From positions 22,703 to 86,702 of the forward strand of contig CAMFDJ010000010.1 of assembly GCA_945949085.1 (NCBI GenBank): 64,000 bases of DNA, given 5' to 3'. A program made the position numbers and the translations under genes. This document shows positions 32,305 through 43,600 of the stretch, one piece after another (position 1 is the stretch's first letter; each line of letters starts with the position of its first letter). This stretch comes from an uncultured Lachnospiraceae bacterium (GTDB lineage: Bacteria > Bacillota > Clostridia > Lachnospirales > Lachnospiraceae). The notes below the pieces were generated by a model. It was not told the origin of the DNA, did no database searches, and was given only the letters and a program-made list of their open reading frames with translations.

Positions 32305-32335
32305 CCGAAACCGCCACAAATCGTGGCGGTTTCGG
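32305..32335. promoter_or_regulatory. Hairpin module copy 2 (12-bp perfect stem, 7-nt loop)
   Basis: CCGAAACCGCCA-CAAATCG-TGGCGGTTTCGG with the same flanks as copy 1 (AACAGCACC...GGAYRTTTTT). Confidence 0.75.
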
Positions 32336-32368
32336 ACATTTTTCTAATATTTTTCCAGTCAGTTTTTA

Positions 32369-33157
32369 CTACAATCCGCGTTTCAACTCTCCGGCCGTCA
32401 TTTCCGCCCAGCTGTACTGGGACATGTATTCTCCGTGGTAACTGTTGATCGCAGTCACATCATTTTTCAAAAATTTGTAATAATCACACTCCAGCTTTTC
32501 CACATCGATCGCAAACGAATTTCTCTGACAGATCAGAACATCTGCCGCTCCGCATTGCCGAAGCAGCTTCTTCAGTTCCGCCATCAGATTACGGAAATAA
32601 TGATGTCTGCGCACTGCGTCAGTGCTGTCCTCCCAGAGAATACTGCAGATCTGCGCTGTATTGGCAGAAGCGCCCTTCAGGTCAATAAGGTACGCAAACA
32701 ATTCCTTGGCGAGACTGCGGCCGAATTGCACCGGTTTTCCCTGATAAAATACCTCAAAGGCGCCAAAGCACTGTACGCGCAGTCCGTCTCCTTCATATCG
32801 GGGAGGCGTCCTCAGATTGGTCAGTGCCTCCTGTACACGATCTGTCTGAATCGGCTTAAGCAGATAACCGCTGGCGTACAGATCAAAAGCATCCAGAGCA
32901 TATTCGGAATATGCCGTCACAAAAACGATATTCAATCCGGGCTGTATCACTTTCAATCTCTTTGCCAGCTCAAGGCCGCTAAGCTCCGGCATTTCGATAT
33001 CCAGAAAAGCGACATCAAACTCTTCCTCACCTGCACATTCCAGCGCCTTTTTGCTGTCGTCAAAGCACCTCATATCCGCACCCGGCTGAAGCTCCAAAAG
33101 CGAATCCTTAAGTTCCTCCAATGCGATCGGTTCATCATCCACCAATAGTAGTTTCAT
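32369..33157 (-). CDS. Response regulator with REC domain and winged-helix (SARP/Trans_reg_C-like) output
   Basis: MKLLLVDDEPIALEEL...AFLDIEMPELSGLELA...FVTAYSEYALDAFDLYASGYLLKPI; C-terminal LRVQCFGAFEVFYQGKPVQFGRSLAKELFAYLIDLKGASANTAQICSILW. Confidence 0.88.
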   Translation of the reverse strand: MKLLLVDDEPIALEELKDSLLELQPGADMRCFDDSKKALECAGEEEFDVAFLDIEMPELSGLELAKRLKVIQPGLNIVFVTAYSEYALDAFDLYASGYLLKPIQTDRVQEALTNLRTPPRYEGDGLRVQCFGAFEVFYQGKPVQFGRSLAKELFAYLIDLKGASANTAQICSILWEDSTDAVRRHHYFRNLMAELKKLLRQCGAADVLICQRNSFAIDVEKLECDYYKFLKNDVTAINSYHGEYMSQYSWAEMTAGELKRGL

Positions 33158-34455
33158 CCCTGTTTCCTCTTTATCCCGGGTATTGTAATTGTGACAGTCG
33201 TCCCACATCCCGGCTTGCTGTCTACGGTAAATTCCCCCTCACATATAGCTTCCACACGTGCTTTCACGTTCGCAATCCCCACATGCACTTTGTCATCGTC
33301 ATGCGACGCATCCGGGTCAAATCCAACACCGTCATCCTTTACTGTTATCCTCACGCCTCCCTGATCTGCCTCAGTTTTGATCCAGACAGTTCCTCCCTGA
33401 TTACGCTGCCGTATACCGTGGCGTACCGCATTTTCCACAATCGGCTGTAGCGTCAGTGGCGGGAGCATGAAACCATCCTCCTGTATATCATAGATTACCC
33501 GAAGCTTATCTCCAAATCGTCTGCTCTCCAAAAGCAGATAGCTTTCCACATGTACAAGTTCCCTGGAAAACGGAATACATTTTTGTTCCGACAAAGAATT
33601 GATCTCCGCCCGCAGGCAGTCCGAAAAAGCATCTATGACTCTGACCGCATCCTCCTGATCCCTTTTCACCAGATGCTTGATGGTCTGCAGGCTGTTGAAG
33701 AGAAAATGCGGTTTGATCTGCGCCAGCAAAATATCCATGCGCATCTGTGCCATCTCACGGTCCATTTTTGCCCGTTCCTGAGCCTGTTCCACCTCAAAGC
33801 TCAAAAAAGCAAGCAGACAGGCAATGGTAATTCCAATATTTAAGATGGCTATCCCATAAATAAGAAGCTGGAACAGTGATGACACTACCGGAATCAAGGT
33901 AAACAAAAATACTGCCGTGCAGGTGTTACGGCTGAAGCAGCGACGATTCCGCAAAAGCAGAATCAGAAGCACCAGTATTTGCACAAGTCCCATTGCGGTC
34001 GGCATCCAGAAATGTTCTGTTCTGTGATAAAAATTGTGTGCGTCAAAATAATAAAACCAGTCCGCAAACTGTGAGATGACCAGACAAATTGATGCAAGAA
34101 CGCTGATTCCGTCAATGACATGCACATAGCAACGCGCAGACGATCTTTTTCCTTCCGGCAGTATCCAATAAAGATACCTGGCAAAAAACATCAACATAAT
34201 ATAGTTCAATTCAAACACGGCGAAATTGCTGACCCGCACAAAAACCAAGCCGGCAGTTGTCTCATTCCCCCGAAATAACCATGCAAGCGTATCTGACACC
34301 AGCAAAACGGCATTTGACAAAAGCAGCCATCCCAGCATCCTGCCTGCTGCCCGCTTCGGATAATTTTTCTCCGCTAGGACACACCACGCCGCAACAATAC
34401 AAAAGAAAGCCCCCCACAGCTCCAAGGGAATATGTATATACCGTAAATCTCCCAT
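33154..34455 (-). CDS. LytS-like sensor histidine kinase
   Basis: Multi-TM N-terminus; LLAQIKPHFLFNSLQTIKHLV (His_kinase) and LTLQPIVENAVRHGI ... DDGVGFD (HATPase). Confidence 0.92.
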   Translation of the reverse strand: MGDLRYIHIPLELWGAFFCIVAAWCVLAEKNYPKRAAGRMLGWLLLSNAVLLVSDTLAWLFRGNETTAGLVFVRVSNFAVFELNYIMLMFFARYLYWILPEGKRSSARCYVHVIDGISVLASICLVISQFADWFYYFDAHNFYHRTEHFWMPTAMGLVQILVLLILLLRNRRCFSRNTCTAVFLFTLIPVVSSLFQLLIYGIAILNIGITIACLLAFLSFEVEQAQERAKMDREMAQMRMDILLAQIKPHFLFNSLQTIKHLVKRDQEDAVRVIDAFSDCLRAEINSLSEQKCIPFSRELVHVESYLLLESRRFGDKLRVIYDIQEDGFMLPPLTLQPIVENAVRHGIRQRNQGGTVWIKTEADQGGVRITVKDDGVGFDPDASHDDDKVHVGIANVKARVEAICEGEFTVDSKPGCGTTVTITIPGIKRKQG

Positions 34456-34599
34456 TTGTCCCTCACCTATTCCTTGCGTTCCTTCTGTTCTTTATCCCGC
34501 AAAATCATCACGCGATCTCATCCTGCAAAAGCGTCCATACCGGAATGTCCGTTCCAAATCTGCCACGATATGATCAACAGAGATGATATGGTTTTCATT

Positions 34600-35610
34600 T
34601 TACAGGAACGTTACGCCCTTAGATGCTGCATATTCCACATCCTCTTTCGGCCAGATGGATGCCTGCACCTCTCCCAGATGAGCCTTGCGCAAAAAGAACA
34701 TACAAATTCTGGACTGTCCGATACCGCCGCCGATCGTGTAGGGAAGCTCTCCTGCAAGCAGTGCCTTCTGGAAGGGAAGCTCTGCCCGTTCGGGGCATCC
34801 CGCCTTATCCAGCTGCTCCCTCAAAGAGTCTTCATCCACACGGATTCCCATGGAGGATAATTCCAGTGCCATGTCCAGCACCGGATAATAGACGATGATA
34901 TCTCCGTTTAATTTCCAGTCATCATAGTCGGGTGCCCTGCCGTCGTGAGGTTTTCCGCTTGCAAGCTTATCCCCGATCTGCATCAGAAAAATCGCGCCGT
35001 GCTCCTTCGCCGCAATATTTTCCCTTTCCTTGGATGAAAGTTCGGGATAGGCATCCTCCAGATCCTGTGATGTCACAAATGTAATCTCTTCCGGCAGGAA
35101 GCACTCCACATAATTGTACTCATTTGCCATAAATTTCTCTGTGACACGGAGAGCCTCATAGACAGATTTGACTGTATCCTTCAGCGTTTCGATCGTCCGG
35201 TCTTCCTTGCGGATAATTTTCTCCCAGTCCCACTGATCCACATAGATGGAATGAATGTTGTCTGTGTCCTCATCCCTGCGGATGGCATTCATATCGGTAT
35301 ACAGACCTTCTCCCACCTCAAAACCGTATTTGCCAAGCGCCATGCGCTTCCATTTGGCAAGGGAATGGACAATCTCCGCTTCCTTGTCATCTAATTCCTT
35401 AATGCCAAAGCTGACCGGGCGCTCCACGCCGTTTAGGTTGTCATTTAAGCCCGAATCGGGTTCTACAAACAACGGTGCGGAGACTCGACTTAAATTCAGC
35501 TGCGTAATCAGTTCCCTCTGAAAAAAATCCTTTACACGTTTGATTGCTTTTTCAGTTTCCTTGATGCCGAGAGAGGACTTGTATCCCTCCGGAATAAAAA
35601 TATGGCTCAT
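34600..35610 (-). CDS. asnA: Aspartate--ammonia ligase
   Basis: [83 protein letters not shown]. Confidence 0.96.
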   Translation of the reverse strand: MSHIFIPEGYKSSLGIKETEKAIKRVKDFFQRELITQLNLSRVSAPLFVEPDSGLNDNLNGVERPVSFGIKELDDKEAEIVHSLAKWKRMALGKYGFEVGEGLYTDMNAIRRDEDTDNIHSIYVDQWDWEKIIRKEDRTIETLKDTVKSVYEALRVTEKFMANEYNYVECFLPEEITFVTSQDLEDAYPELSSKERENIAAKEHGAIFLMQIGDKLASGKPHDGRAPDYDDWKLNGDIIVYYPVLDMALELSSMGIRVDEDSLREQLDKAGCPERAELPFQKALLAGELPYTIGGGIGQSRICMFFLRKAHLGEVQASIWPKEDVEYAASKGVTFL

Positions 35611-35631
35611 GCTTCTTCCTCATACTTTCTT

Positions 35632-37023
35632 TTATAATTCGCAGTTATTGACTGTTCTCGGGAACGGAATGACATCTCTGATATTGCCCATTCCTGTCAG
35701 GTACATGACGCAGCGCTCAAATCCGAGGCCAAATCCTGCGTGACGCGCAGAGCCGTATTTGCGCAGATCCAGATAGAAGTCATAATCCTCTGCCTTCAGC
35801 CCGCATTCCTGCATACGCTGCACAAGTACATCGTAATCATCCTCTCTCTGGCTGCCACCGATGATCTCGCCAATGCCCGGTACCAGACAGTCCATAGCCG
35901 CTACGGTCTTTCCGTCATCATTCAGCTTCATATAAAAGGCCTTGATCTCCTTTGGATAATCCGTGACAAAAACAGGTCTTCCAAATTCCTTCTCTGTCAG
36001 AAATCTCTCATGCTCCGTCTGCAGATCGCAGCCCCAGGAAACCTTATAATCAAACTCATCATTGTGCTTCTCCAGAATCGCGATCGCGTCTGTATAAGTG
36101 ATATGCCCGAAATCGGAATTCATGACATGAGTCAGTCGCTCAATGAGCCCCTTGTCCACAAAATTGTTAAAGAAATTCATTTCCTCCGGTGCATTTTCCA
36201 GCACGTAACGGATAATATACTTGATCATGCTCTCCGCCAGCATCATGTCATCCTTCAGATCCGCAAATGCGATTTCCGGCTCAATCATCCAAAACTCTGC
36301 CGCATGGCGCGTTGTATTGGAATTCTCCGCGCGGAAGGTCGGTCCGAAGGTGTAAATATTCTTAAATGCCATCGCATACGTTTCTCCGTTGAGCTGTCCG
36401 CTCACCGTCAGATTGGTCGGCTTACCAAAGAAATCTTCTGTATAGTTGATGCTGCCGTCCTCGTTTTTGGGCACATTGGCAAGATCCATCGTCGTCACCT
36501 GGAACATCTCGCCGGCTCCCTCGCAGTCACTTCCCGTGATCAGCGGCGTGTGCACATACACAAAATCTCTCTCCTGAAAGAATTTATGAATGGCATAAGC
36601 AATCAGCGAACGCACTCTGAATACAGCCTCAAAGGTGTTTGTCCTTGGACGCAGATGCGAAATGGTACGCAGATATTCAAAGGTATGACGCTTTTTCTGC
36701 AGCGGGTAATCAGGCGTCGATGGTCCCTCAATCACAACCTCTGTCGCCTGAATCTCAAATTTCTGTTTTGCCTGCGGCGTCGGTGTGACAACACCCTTGA
36801 TGATCAGTGCCGCTCCCACATTCAGCTTGGAAATCTCTGCAAAATTGGGAAGCTGATCCGCATAGACAACCTGCACCGGTTCAAAGAAGGTACCATCGTT
36901 GATGACCAGAAAGCCGAAGCTTTTACTGTCACGTTTGCTGCGAAGCCATCCCCCGATCGTCACCTCCGTGTTTGCATAGACTTCCTCATTCCGGTACAAA
37001 TCCCTTACATTTACCAAATCCAT
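35632..37023 (-). CDS. asnS: Asparagine--tRNA ligase
   Basis: Class II aa[70 protein letters not shown]. Confidence 0.97.
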   Translation of the reverse strand: MDLVNVRDLYRNEEVYANTEVTIGGWLRSKRDSKSFGFLVINDGTFFEPVQVVYADQLPNFAEISKLNVGAALIIKGVVTPTPQAKQKFEIQATEVVIEGPSTPDYPLQKKRHTFEYLRTISHLRPRTNTFEAVFRVRSLIAYAIHKFFQERDFVYVHTPLITGSDCEGAGEMFQVTTMDLANVPKNEDGSINYTEDFFGKPTNLTVSGQLNGETYAMAFKNIYTFGPTFRAENSNTTRHAAEFWMIEPEIAFADLKDDMMLAESMIKYIIRYVLENAPEEMNFFNNFVDKGLIERLTHVMNSDFGHITYTDAIAILEKHNDEFDYKVSWGCDLQTEHERFLTEKEFGRPVFVTDYPKEIKAFYMKLNDDGKTVAAMDCLVPGIGEIIGGSQREDDYDVLVQRMQECGLKAEDYDFYLDLRKYGSARHAGFGLGFERCVMYLTGMGNIRDVIPFPRTVNNCEL

Positions 37024-37239
37024 TTTCCTTCTCCTTTTTCATGTGATCCTTTTTTACGCAAGTTTTCCGCATGCTCCGCTCGGTCCCTTTTTCCATCAGC
37101 TCGCATCGAATATCTGCCTGCCATGTCTCATCCGGCCGGCAGCCTAACGGGGCTTTCTTTACAATACCCACGGAAAATTCATCTCATGTCTGTTATCATA
37201 ACACGAAATGAAGCAATATACAAACCTTCCCCGCACTAC

Positions 37240-38124
37240 TTACTTATAAACTCTGAATCCGTTTCCGACAATTTGCTGCGATTCTGAAAAAATAATAAAA
37301 GCCTGACTGTCTATTTTTAATATTTCCCTCTGAAATACAGGTAATTCATTTTCCTTCAGCGCACAGATCAGAACATGATTCTTTTCCATGGTATAAGCTC
37401 CAACCGAATCAATTATGGTGACACCACGTGGCGAACTGGTTACCAGCTTTCGGGCAATTTCCTGCCCTTTATCCGTAACTACAAGAGCGAGTTTGGAAAC
37501 GTTGAGCTTACTCATCAGAAGATTGATGGAAAAAGAAGCCAAAAACAAAGCCAGTATGCCATACAATGCCAGATCAATGGTACGAAAAGTAATAAGTGAA
37601 AGCAGAATTACAAACGTATCTACCACAAGCAGAAGATTCCCAATCTTAACCTGCGGACACGACTTTTGCACAAGTCTGCTCAAAATATCCGTTCCGCCCG
37701 TAGAACCACCTTCTATCAGAGTCAGACCGATACCTGCTCCGTATAACACTGCCCCAAATACAGATGCCAGTAAAACATCGTGTGTCAAAGGCGGAATGTA
37801 CGTAAACAACTGTACCAGTACCGACAACAATGCCGACCCGATAATCGTATTCTTGACGAAATCACGTCCAATAGATCTGAAAGCCAGCAACAGCAGCACT
37901 ATATTGATGACAGCAAAAGAAATACCCGGCTGTATCCCCAGCGTATGATAAAGTATGGTTGCAATACCGGAAACCCCGCCACTGACTATTTTATTCGGCG
38001 TATAAAACACACTGATTGCAAGCGCGACCAGGACAACTCCACCAAAAATTGTGACATATTTTCTGATGCTGTTCTGTATTTTTATATTTTTCTTCATCAT
38101 GTTGCATACTCCTATCTGCATCAT
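37240..38124 (-). CDS. YitT family membrane protein (DUF2179 C-terminus)
   Basis: GGVSGIATILYH, LIEGGSTGGTDILSRLV, SPRGVTIIDSVGAYTMEKNHVLICALKENELPVFQREILKIDSQAFIIFSESQQIVGNGF. Confidence 0.92.
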   Translation of the reverse strand: MMQIGVCNMMKKNIKIQNSIRKYVTIFGGVVLVALAISVFYTPNKIVSGGVSGIATILYHTLGIQPGISFAVINIVLLLLAFRSIGRDFVKNTIIGSALLSVLVQLFTYIPPLTHDVLLASVFGAVLYGAGIGLTLIEGGSTGGTDILSRLVQKSCPQVKIGNLLLVVDTFVILLSLITFRTIDLALYGILALFLASFSINLLMSKLNVSKLALVVTDKGQEIARKLVTSSPRGVTIIDSVGAYTMEKNHVLICALKENELPVFQREILKIDSQAFIIFSESQQIVGNGFRVYK

Positions 38125-38187
38125 CTCAGCATGAGATCAAATTTAACCGTAGATACTGCCATTAGAAAAGATATCCCTATGCGAGAA

Positions 38188-38226
38188 AAACCTTCCCCGC
38201 ATATTCTGCGCCAGGGAAGGTTTCTT
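38188..38226 (-). terminator. Terminator downstream of the SDR gene
   Basis: AAACCTTCCC ... GGGAAGGTTT followed by TTTTT on the minus strand. Confidence 0.75.
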
Positions 38227-38265
38227 ACTTTCCAATATCGAAATAACCGCCACATCACCATATCG

Positions 38266-39030
38266 TTAAATATTTGCACCATGATCGATCACGATGACCT
38301 GTCCTGTGATTGCGGCAGATTCATCACTTGCCAGGAACAGGATCGCATTTGCGATCTCATCCGGCTTACATACCGGAAGCGTCAGGTCCGCATGCTTTGC
38401 CATTGCTCCCATCATATTGACATCAAGATTTTCTTTCTTCATATTCATTGTCATCGGTGTTACAACACTGCCGGGACACAGTGCATTACAACGCACATTC
38501 TCACTGGCGCAGCGCATGGCGATATTCTTTGTCATACCGATCACAGCGGCTTTACTTGCCACATAAGCGACCCCGCCGCCTCCTGAGTATCCTGCCACAC
38601 TGGAAATATTGACAATAGAACCGGACTTCTTTTCAAGCATGATCTTGGCTGCCTCTCTTGTCAGATAAAGTGTGCCCTTCGTATTGATGTCGATCAGGTT
38701 ATCGATTGTCTGATCTGTTACCTTCTCAATTGCTTCAATGCCGCTGTCTACCACACCGGCATTATTGACCAGAATGTCAATTGTGCCGAACACTTCTACT
38801 GTTTTTTGAACCGCCTGGCTGCACTGCTCCTTCTTGGAAATATCACACGGAACTGCAAGCGCCTCTCCCCCTGCTGCCTTGATCTTCTCTGCCACAGCCT
38901 CAAGCTGCTCCACTCTTCTGGCGGAAATCACTACTTTTGCCCCTTCTTTTGCAAAAAGCTCAGCTGCGCAAGCGCCGATTCCTGAATTCCCCCCTGTGAT
39001 AAGTGCTACCTTTCCTTCAAGTCTTCCCAT
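38266..39030 (-). CDS. SDR family oxidoreductase
   Basis: GKVALITGGNSGIG, NNAGV, YVASKAAV. Confidence 0.95.
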   Translation of the reverse strand: MGRLEGKVALITGGNSGIGACAAELFAKEGAKVVISARRVEQLEAVAEKIKAAGGEALAVPCDISKKEQCSQAVQKTVEVFGTIDILVNNAGVVDSGIEAIEKVTDQTIDNLIDINTKGTLYLTREAAKIMLEKKSGSIVNISSVAGYSGGGGVAYVASKAAVIGMTKNIAMRCASENVRCNALCPGSVVTPMTMNMKKENLDVNMMGAMAKHADLTLPVCKPDEIANAILFLASDESAAITGQVIVIDHGANI

Positions 39031-39219
39031 AGTTTTTTACCTCCTGTCGCTAGATTTACGATGCATTTATGTGCCTCTAACTACACTTTACCACTCCGTT
39101 TTTCGCACTTCAAGTTGAATTTTGTGTTTGTCTACGATATGATTACATTGGTCATTAAGACTATGTTATTTGAGTCGAAGGTATTTTGGCTCAATGATAT
39201 ATACACAGGAAGAAGCAAC

Positions 39220-40121
39220 ATGATTCAGTTTGTAGAGGTGGAGTGCCCGAATTGCGGCGGCAAGTTGACAAAGACAGGGGAGAATACGGCCACCTGCGTG
39301 CATTGCGATGCAGAATTTCTGATTGACAAAGGCCAGCCCGCGCGCGTCACAAACGTGTACCAGGCGCCTGCCAAGACCAGCAGCAATTCCAACACTGCTG
39401 CCATCGTTGTCACCATCTTCAGCTTTCTCATTATAGTAATTGTCACGTTAATCGGCACGATGTCGCATGATGAGCCGGCTCCCACCGAAACAACCGTCAC
39501 GGAACAACCGCAGAAGGTATACTCCGAATTTTTCCGTTGCTTCGCCAAAGCTGCTTTTCAGATGACACCGGATCAGGTGACGGCACAGCAGCTTGCAAAA
39601 GTTACCTTCCTGTCGATCGACCGTAATTTTGATGGTGTCCATGTAGAATACGCCCTGGAAAACGGCGCCTTGCAGAGCATTGAGATGTCGTCCGAGGCAA
39701 ACTCCTACTTTGATGATATTGAGAAATTTACACAGCTCAGTTCTCTGGATTTGCAGAGTCTGTCCCTGACAACCGGCGATCTGAGAAGCTTCACAAACCT
39801 GACTGAGATAAAAACCCGCAATTCCCCCGATGAACTGGCGCAGATTGTCTCCAATCCTGAAAAAATAACATCCCTTACAAGCTATTCCGCATCCGATCTG
39901 ACCGGAATCAATGTGTTTTCCAATTCGGAACAGCTCTCTCTTGTGTGCAATGATGAATTATCTGATCTCAGTGACACAACTATGTCACCGATCTGCGACC
40001 TTTAGGTAAGCTAAAGCACCTGGAAACCGTCTGGTGCGGTGAGAACGCAATCTCGCAGGGCCTTGACCTTGGCGATCGCGTTACCGTGATCTCCGATTCC
40101 AAAAAAGCGGGCGAGTTTTGA
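39220..40121 (+). pseudogene. Frameshifted zinc-ribbon/TM protein with LRR-like C-terminus
   Basis: MIQFVEVECPNCGGKLTKTGENTATCVHCDAEFLI (true start 39220, SD present). ORF stops at 40005, but the LRR-like reading KLKHLETVWCGENAISQGLDLGDRVTVISDSKKAGEF continues in another frame to 40121. Confidence 0.7.
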
Positions 40122-40288
40122 TGAATAACTATAGTTCTCCAGCAATATAATAACCATATTAATTTGAAGAATGTGTTTTCGTCCTTTAAACTGATAGCAG
40201 TAGTAAGTGAAAACTATAATTCCACCGCGATATTTTATAAAAGCAAATATCCTGCCGGGAGTTATCAATTGTTCAAAATGGTGAAGAT

Positions 40289-40621
40289 ATGAGTTATCAA
40301 ATTGGAGAAAGAATCAGGAGATTGCGAACGATGCGCGGTCTGAGTCAGGAGCAATTAGCGTTAGCTTCCGGTATCACAACCACCTATCTGGGACTTCTCG
40401 AACGCAATTTAAAGAATCCGACCATTAAGGTCATTGAACAGATATGCAATGCCCTCCAGATCAGCCTGCAGGATTTTTTCAATGAAGCAGTTCAGGATTT
40501 CCCCTGTGATTCAACTGCACTTCAAATTCAGCATTTGCTTTCATCCTGTAATGAAAAAGAAAAAAAAATCATTTTAAATTGTGTAAAGGAAATGGTTCAT
40601 ATGACACAATTACAAAAATAA
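40289..40621 (+). CDS. XRE family helix-turn-helix regulator
   Basis: IGERIRRLRTMRGLSQEQLALASGITTTYLGLLERNLKNPTIKVIEQICNAL. Confidence 0.93.
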   Translation: MSYQIGERIRRLRTMRGLSQEQLALASGITTTYLGLLERNLKNPTIKVIEQICNALQISLQDFFNEAVQDFPCDSTALQIQHLLSSCNEKEKKIILNCVKEMVHMTQLQK

Positions 40622-40668
40622 GGAGCTGTGCACGAATTATTTCATGCGACAGCCCCTTATTTTTATTA
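40619..40668 (+). terminator. Terminator after the XRE gene
   Basis: AAGGAGCTGTGC...GCGACAGCCCCTTATTTTTATT. Confidence 0.7.
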
Positions 40669-40670
40669 CC

Positions 40671-43600
40671 TTAAAAACCTTTTACTTTTACCTTTGCGCT
40701 CAAACCTTTGCTTCTGAAAAGCTTCTTATAGCTCTTAAGCTTTTTCTTTGGTACCTTGATCGTTGTTTTCGCGCTGATACCTTTGAATGCATTTTTTGCT
40801 ACGCTTTTGCTTGTCAGTTTATTTGTTTTAATCACGATTGTATTCAGATTCTTGCAGCCCTTAAATGTATTCGCGCCAATCTTTGATACATTTTTTCCGA
40901 TTGTAACAGTCTTTAATTTTGTACAACCGTTAAAGGCATCCTTGCCGATTGCAGTCACATTGTTTCCGACCGTGACCTTTTTAACGTTCTTATTTCCCTT
41001 CAGTGCCTTCGCATCTACTGTGGTTACTTTGTAGACCTCACCTGAAATTGTGACTGTGTCAGGAATCGTGATAGTAGACGATTTCTTGTTGGTTGTGCCC
41101 ATATAAGTAACAGTCAGCTTTCCTTCTTCATTTCCGGTCACCTTTGCAATTGTCTTTTTGCCGGTATCACTTGCAACCGTACCAACCGGAGCAGTCTGAA
41201 ACTGGTCATCGTCCTCATCATCCCAGTCATTTCCTGTATCCCATGTCGGTATCCCGGACGTGATGGTAAATGTGCTTGTAATGCTGCCCGTACAATTATT
41301 GATTCCTGAGATTACAATAGTGGCCGTACCTACGGCAGTGTTGTTCTCATAGGAGACCGTGTAATCCACATCCTTTTTCAATACATTCGTTCCGTATTTC
41401 ACAACAGGCTCCGGTGTCTGCGGGTTTCCGTTATATTCTACGCCGGCAATCTGATCCACGGTCACATTTGACATGGAAAGCGGATTGATCATAAAAGTCT
41501 TTGTGATTGTTCCGGCAAAATTATTTTTGCCTTTTATAATGGCAGTTGCATTCCCTACAACAGTATTATTCCTAAAAGATACAGAATAATCATCATCGGT
41601 TAAGCAATAGTCGCCAAAGTACAATTCCATATTTGGTGTCTGCTGACTGCCGGAATATGTCACTGCCGGAATTTCTACAGATTCCACATCATCCATACTC
41701 GCCGGCAACACTTCATAATAATAGTACCCGTATCCTCCGAAAAGATTTCTTCCTTCCAACATGATACTGTATTCTCCGACATTTCGCACATCTACATCCG
41801 CCGGATAAGAGATTTTATAATTTGCCTTATCCACTTCTATTCCGTTGTAGCTGACAGAAACACGCGGTTTCTGCTCATCACCACCATCAAAGATGGTATC
41901 CTCGACAATAACCTCACAATCGCCAATATATGGTTTATCAATTGTAAAGGTCTTTGATATTGTTCCCTTATAACTTCCTATTCCTGTGATTGTCGCAGTT
42001 GCCGTGCCGGGCTGCACATGATTACTGTATGTTACCTCATAATCCACTCCCTTTGTCAGTTTAACACCGGATTCTTTTCCTGTGATAGTCAGTTCCGGCT
42101 CCACTCCTTTTCCTGTATAACCCTGACTCGGAATATAGCTGACGGTTGCCTTTGACATATCATAATATACTTTGACGTCAAATGTGTTTTTTTGTCCTCC
42201 ATAGGCAACAGTGATCTTCTGCGCACCGATTTTGTTTTTACTATATCCTGTAAACGTACATTCTGATGCATGTACCGAGGTAGGTGTTTTCTCTGCATCA
42301 GATGTATATACTGCTCTTACATCGATTCCATCTGCAGAGAAAGTATCTCCATACAGATATTCTGTTTTTGTCGGCAACGCGTTGACACTGATACTGTCAC
42401 TGAAACGATTGAATTTGATATTCGGACATGTCGTATCTGCATAAGCCTGCACTGTTCCGCCTTCTTCGGAAAGGAAGGTCATATACTCCTTATCGTCAAA
42501 GGCATCTGCCTGCAATATGACATCCGGGTTGTCAAAACGAATGATTGCTTGCGTACCATTGCTATTAATAAACCTAAAAGCAGACTCTCCAATGGATGTT
42601 ATCTTTTCAGGAAATGTCAGATTGCTTAACCCCTGACAATTATAAAACGCACAATCTCCCAGTGTCGTTAATTGTGAGTCCTGTGGAATCGTCAATGTCG
42701 TCAATGCGGTACACCCACAAAATGCACACTCACCAATTGATTTGCAGTTTTTTGGTACGACAAAACTAGTCAAAGCGGTATTATATTCCCTCCATGTAGA
42801 ACCGCCAAATGCATAATCTCCTATGGTTTCCACACTGTCAGGCAAAATAACATTTTTCAAATTGATACAATTCTCAAATGCATAACTGCTTATGGTAGTC
42901 AATCGACTCTTATCAGAATCAATTGGTACTGTGGTCAAGCTGGTGCATCCACAAAATGCACTATCCCCAATTATCTCTACAGCATCAGGCAGCATTATGT
43001 TCTTAAGGTTACTACAATCATAAAAGGTTGCGTTCGCAATGTTCTTAATCGGACTGTTTGCATCCATTGTGACAGTTTGTAGTTGTCCACAAGACGCAAA
43101 TGCACTCTCACCAATACTATCCACAGTGCCAGGCAGTTTTACTGAGGTTAATTTGTCGCATGATCGAAATGCGAATCTCCCAATGCTTTCCAATTCTATT
43201 CCGGACAAGTCAATTCCTGCAAGACCGTCATTTTCATAAAATGCCATTTCGCCTATGTTTTTCAATTTTGTATTTTCCAGATTTATTTTTGAAAGAGCTG
43301 TGCAATTTCTGAATGCATCCTCTCCTATATCTGTTAAATTACTATTTTCTGCAAATTCAACTGTCGTCAATAACGTACAATTCGAAAATGCACCATCATA
43401 TATTGATATTACAGATTCCGGAATCGTGACTTCTTTAAGTGTGCTCATTCCACTAAATGGCTCATAACTTCTCATGGCATTTCCGCCATCCAAAGATACT
43501 CTTCCCCCAATCTGAGTAATGATACCCTGTAAATCGCTCAAATCAACTGTCACATAGCCGGCTGAACCGGTGGTTTCATATCCAATAAGACATCCGCAAC

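Noticed and set aside
37024-37210. T-box leader upstream of asnS-asnA
   Set aside because: No AGGGTGGnACCGCG antiterminator motif or specifier-loop structure found on the minus strand.
39990-40020. Programmed frameshift at CTT TAG
   Set aside because: The +1 frame hits TAA at once, the needed -1 shift has no canonical slippery heptamer, and an ordinary indel is simpler.
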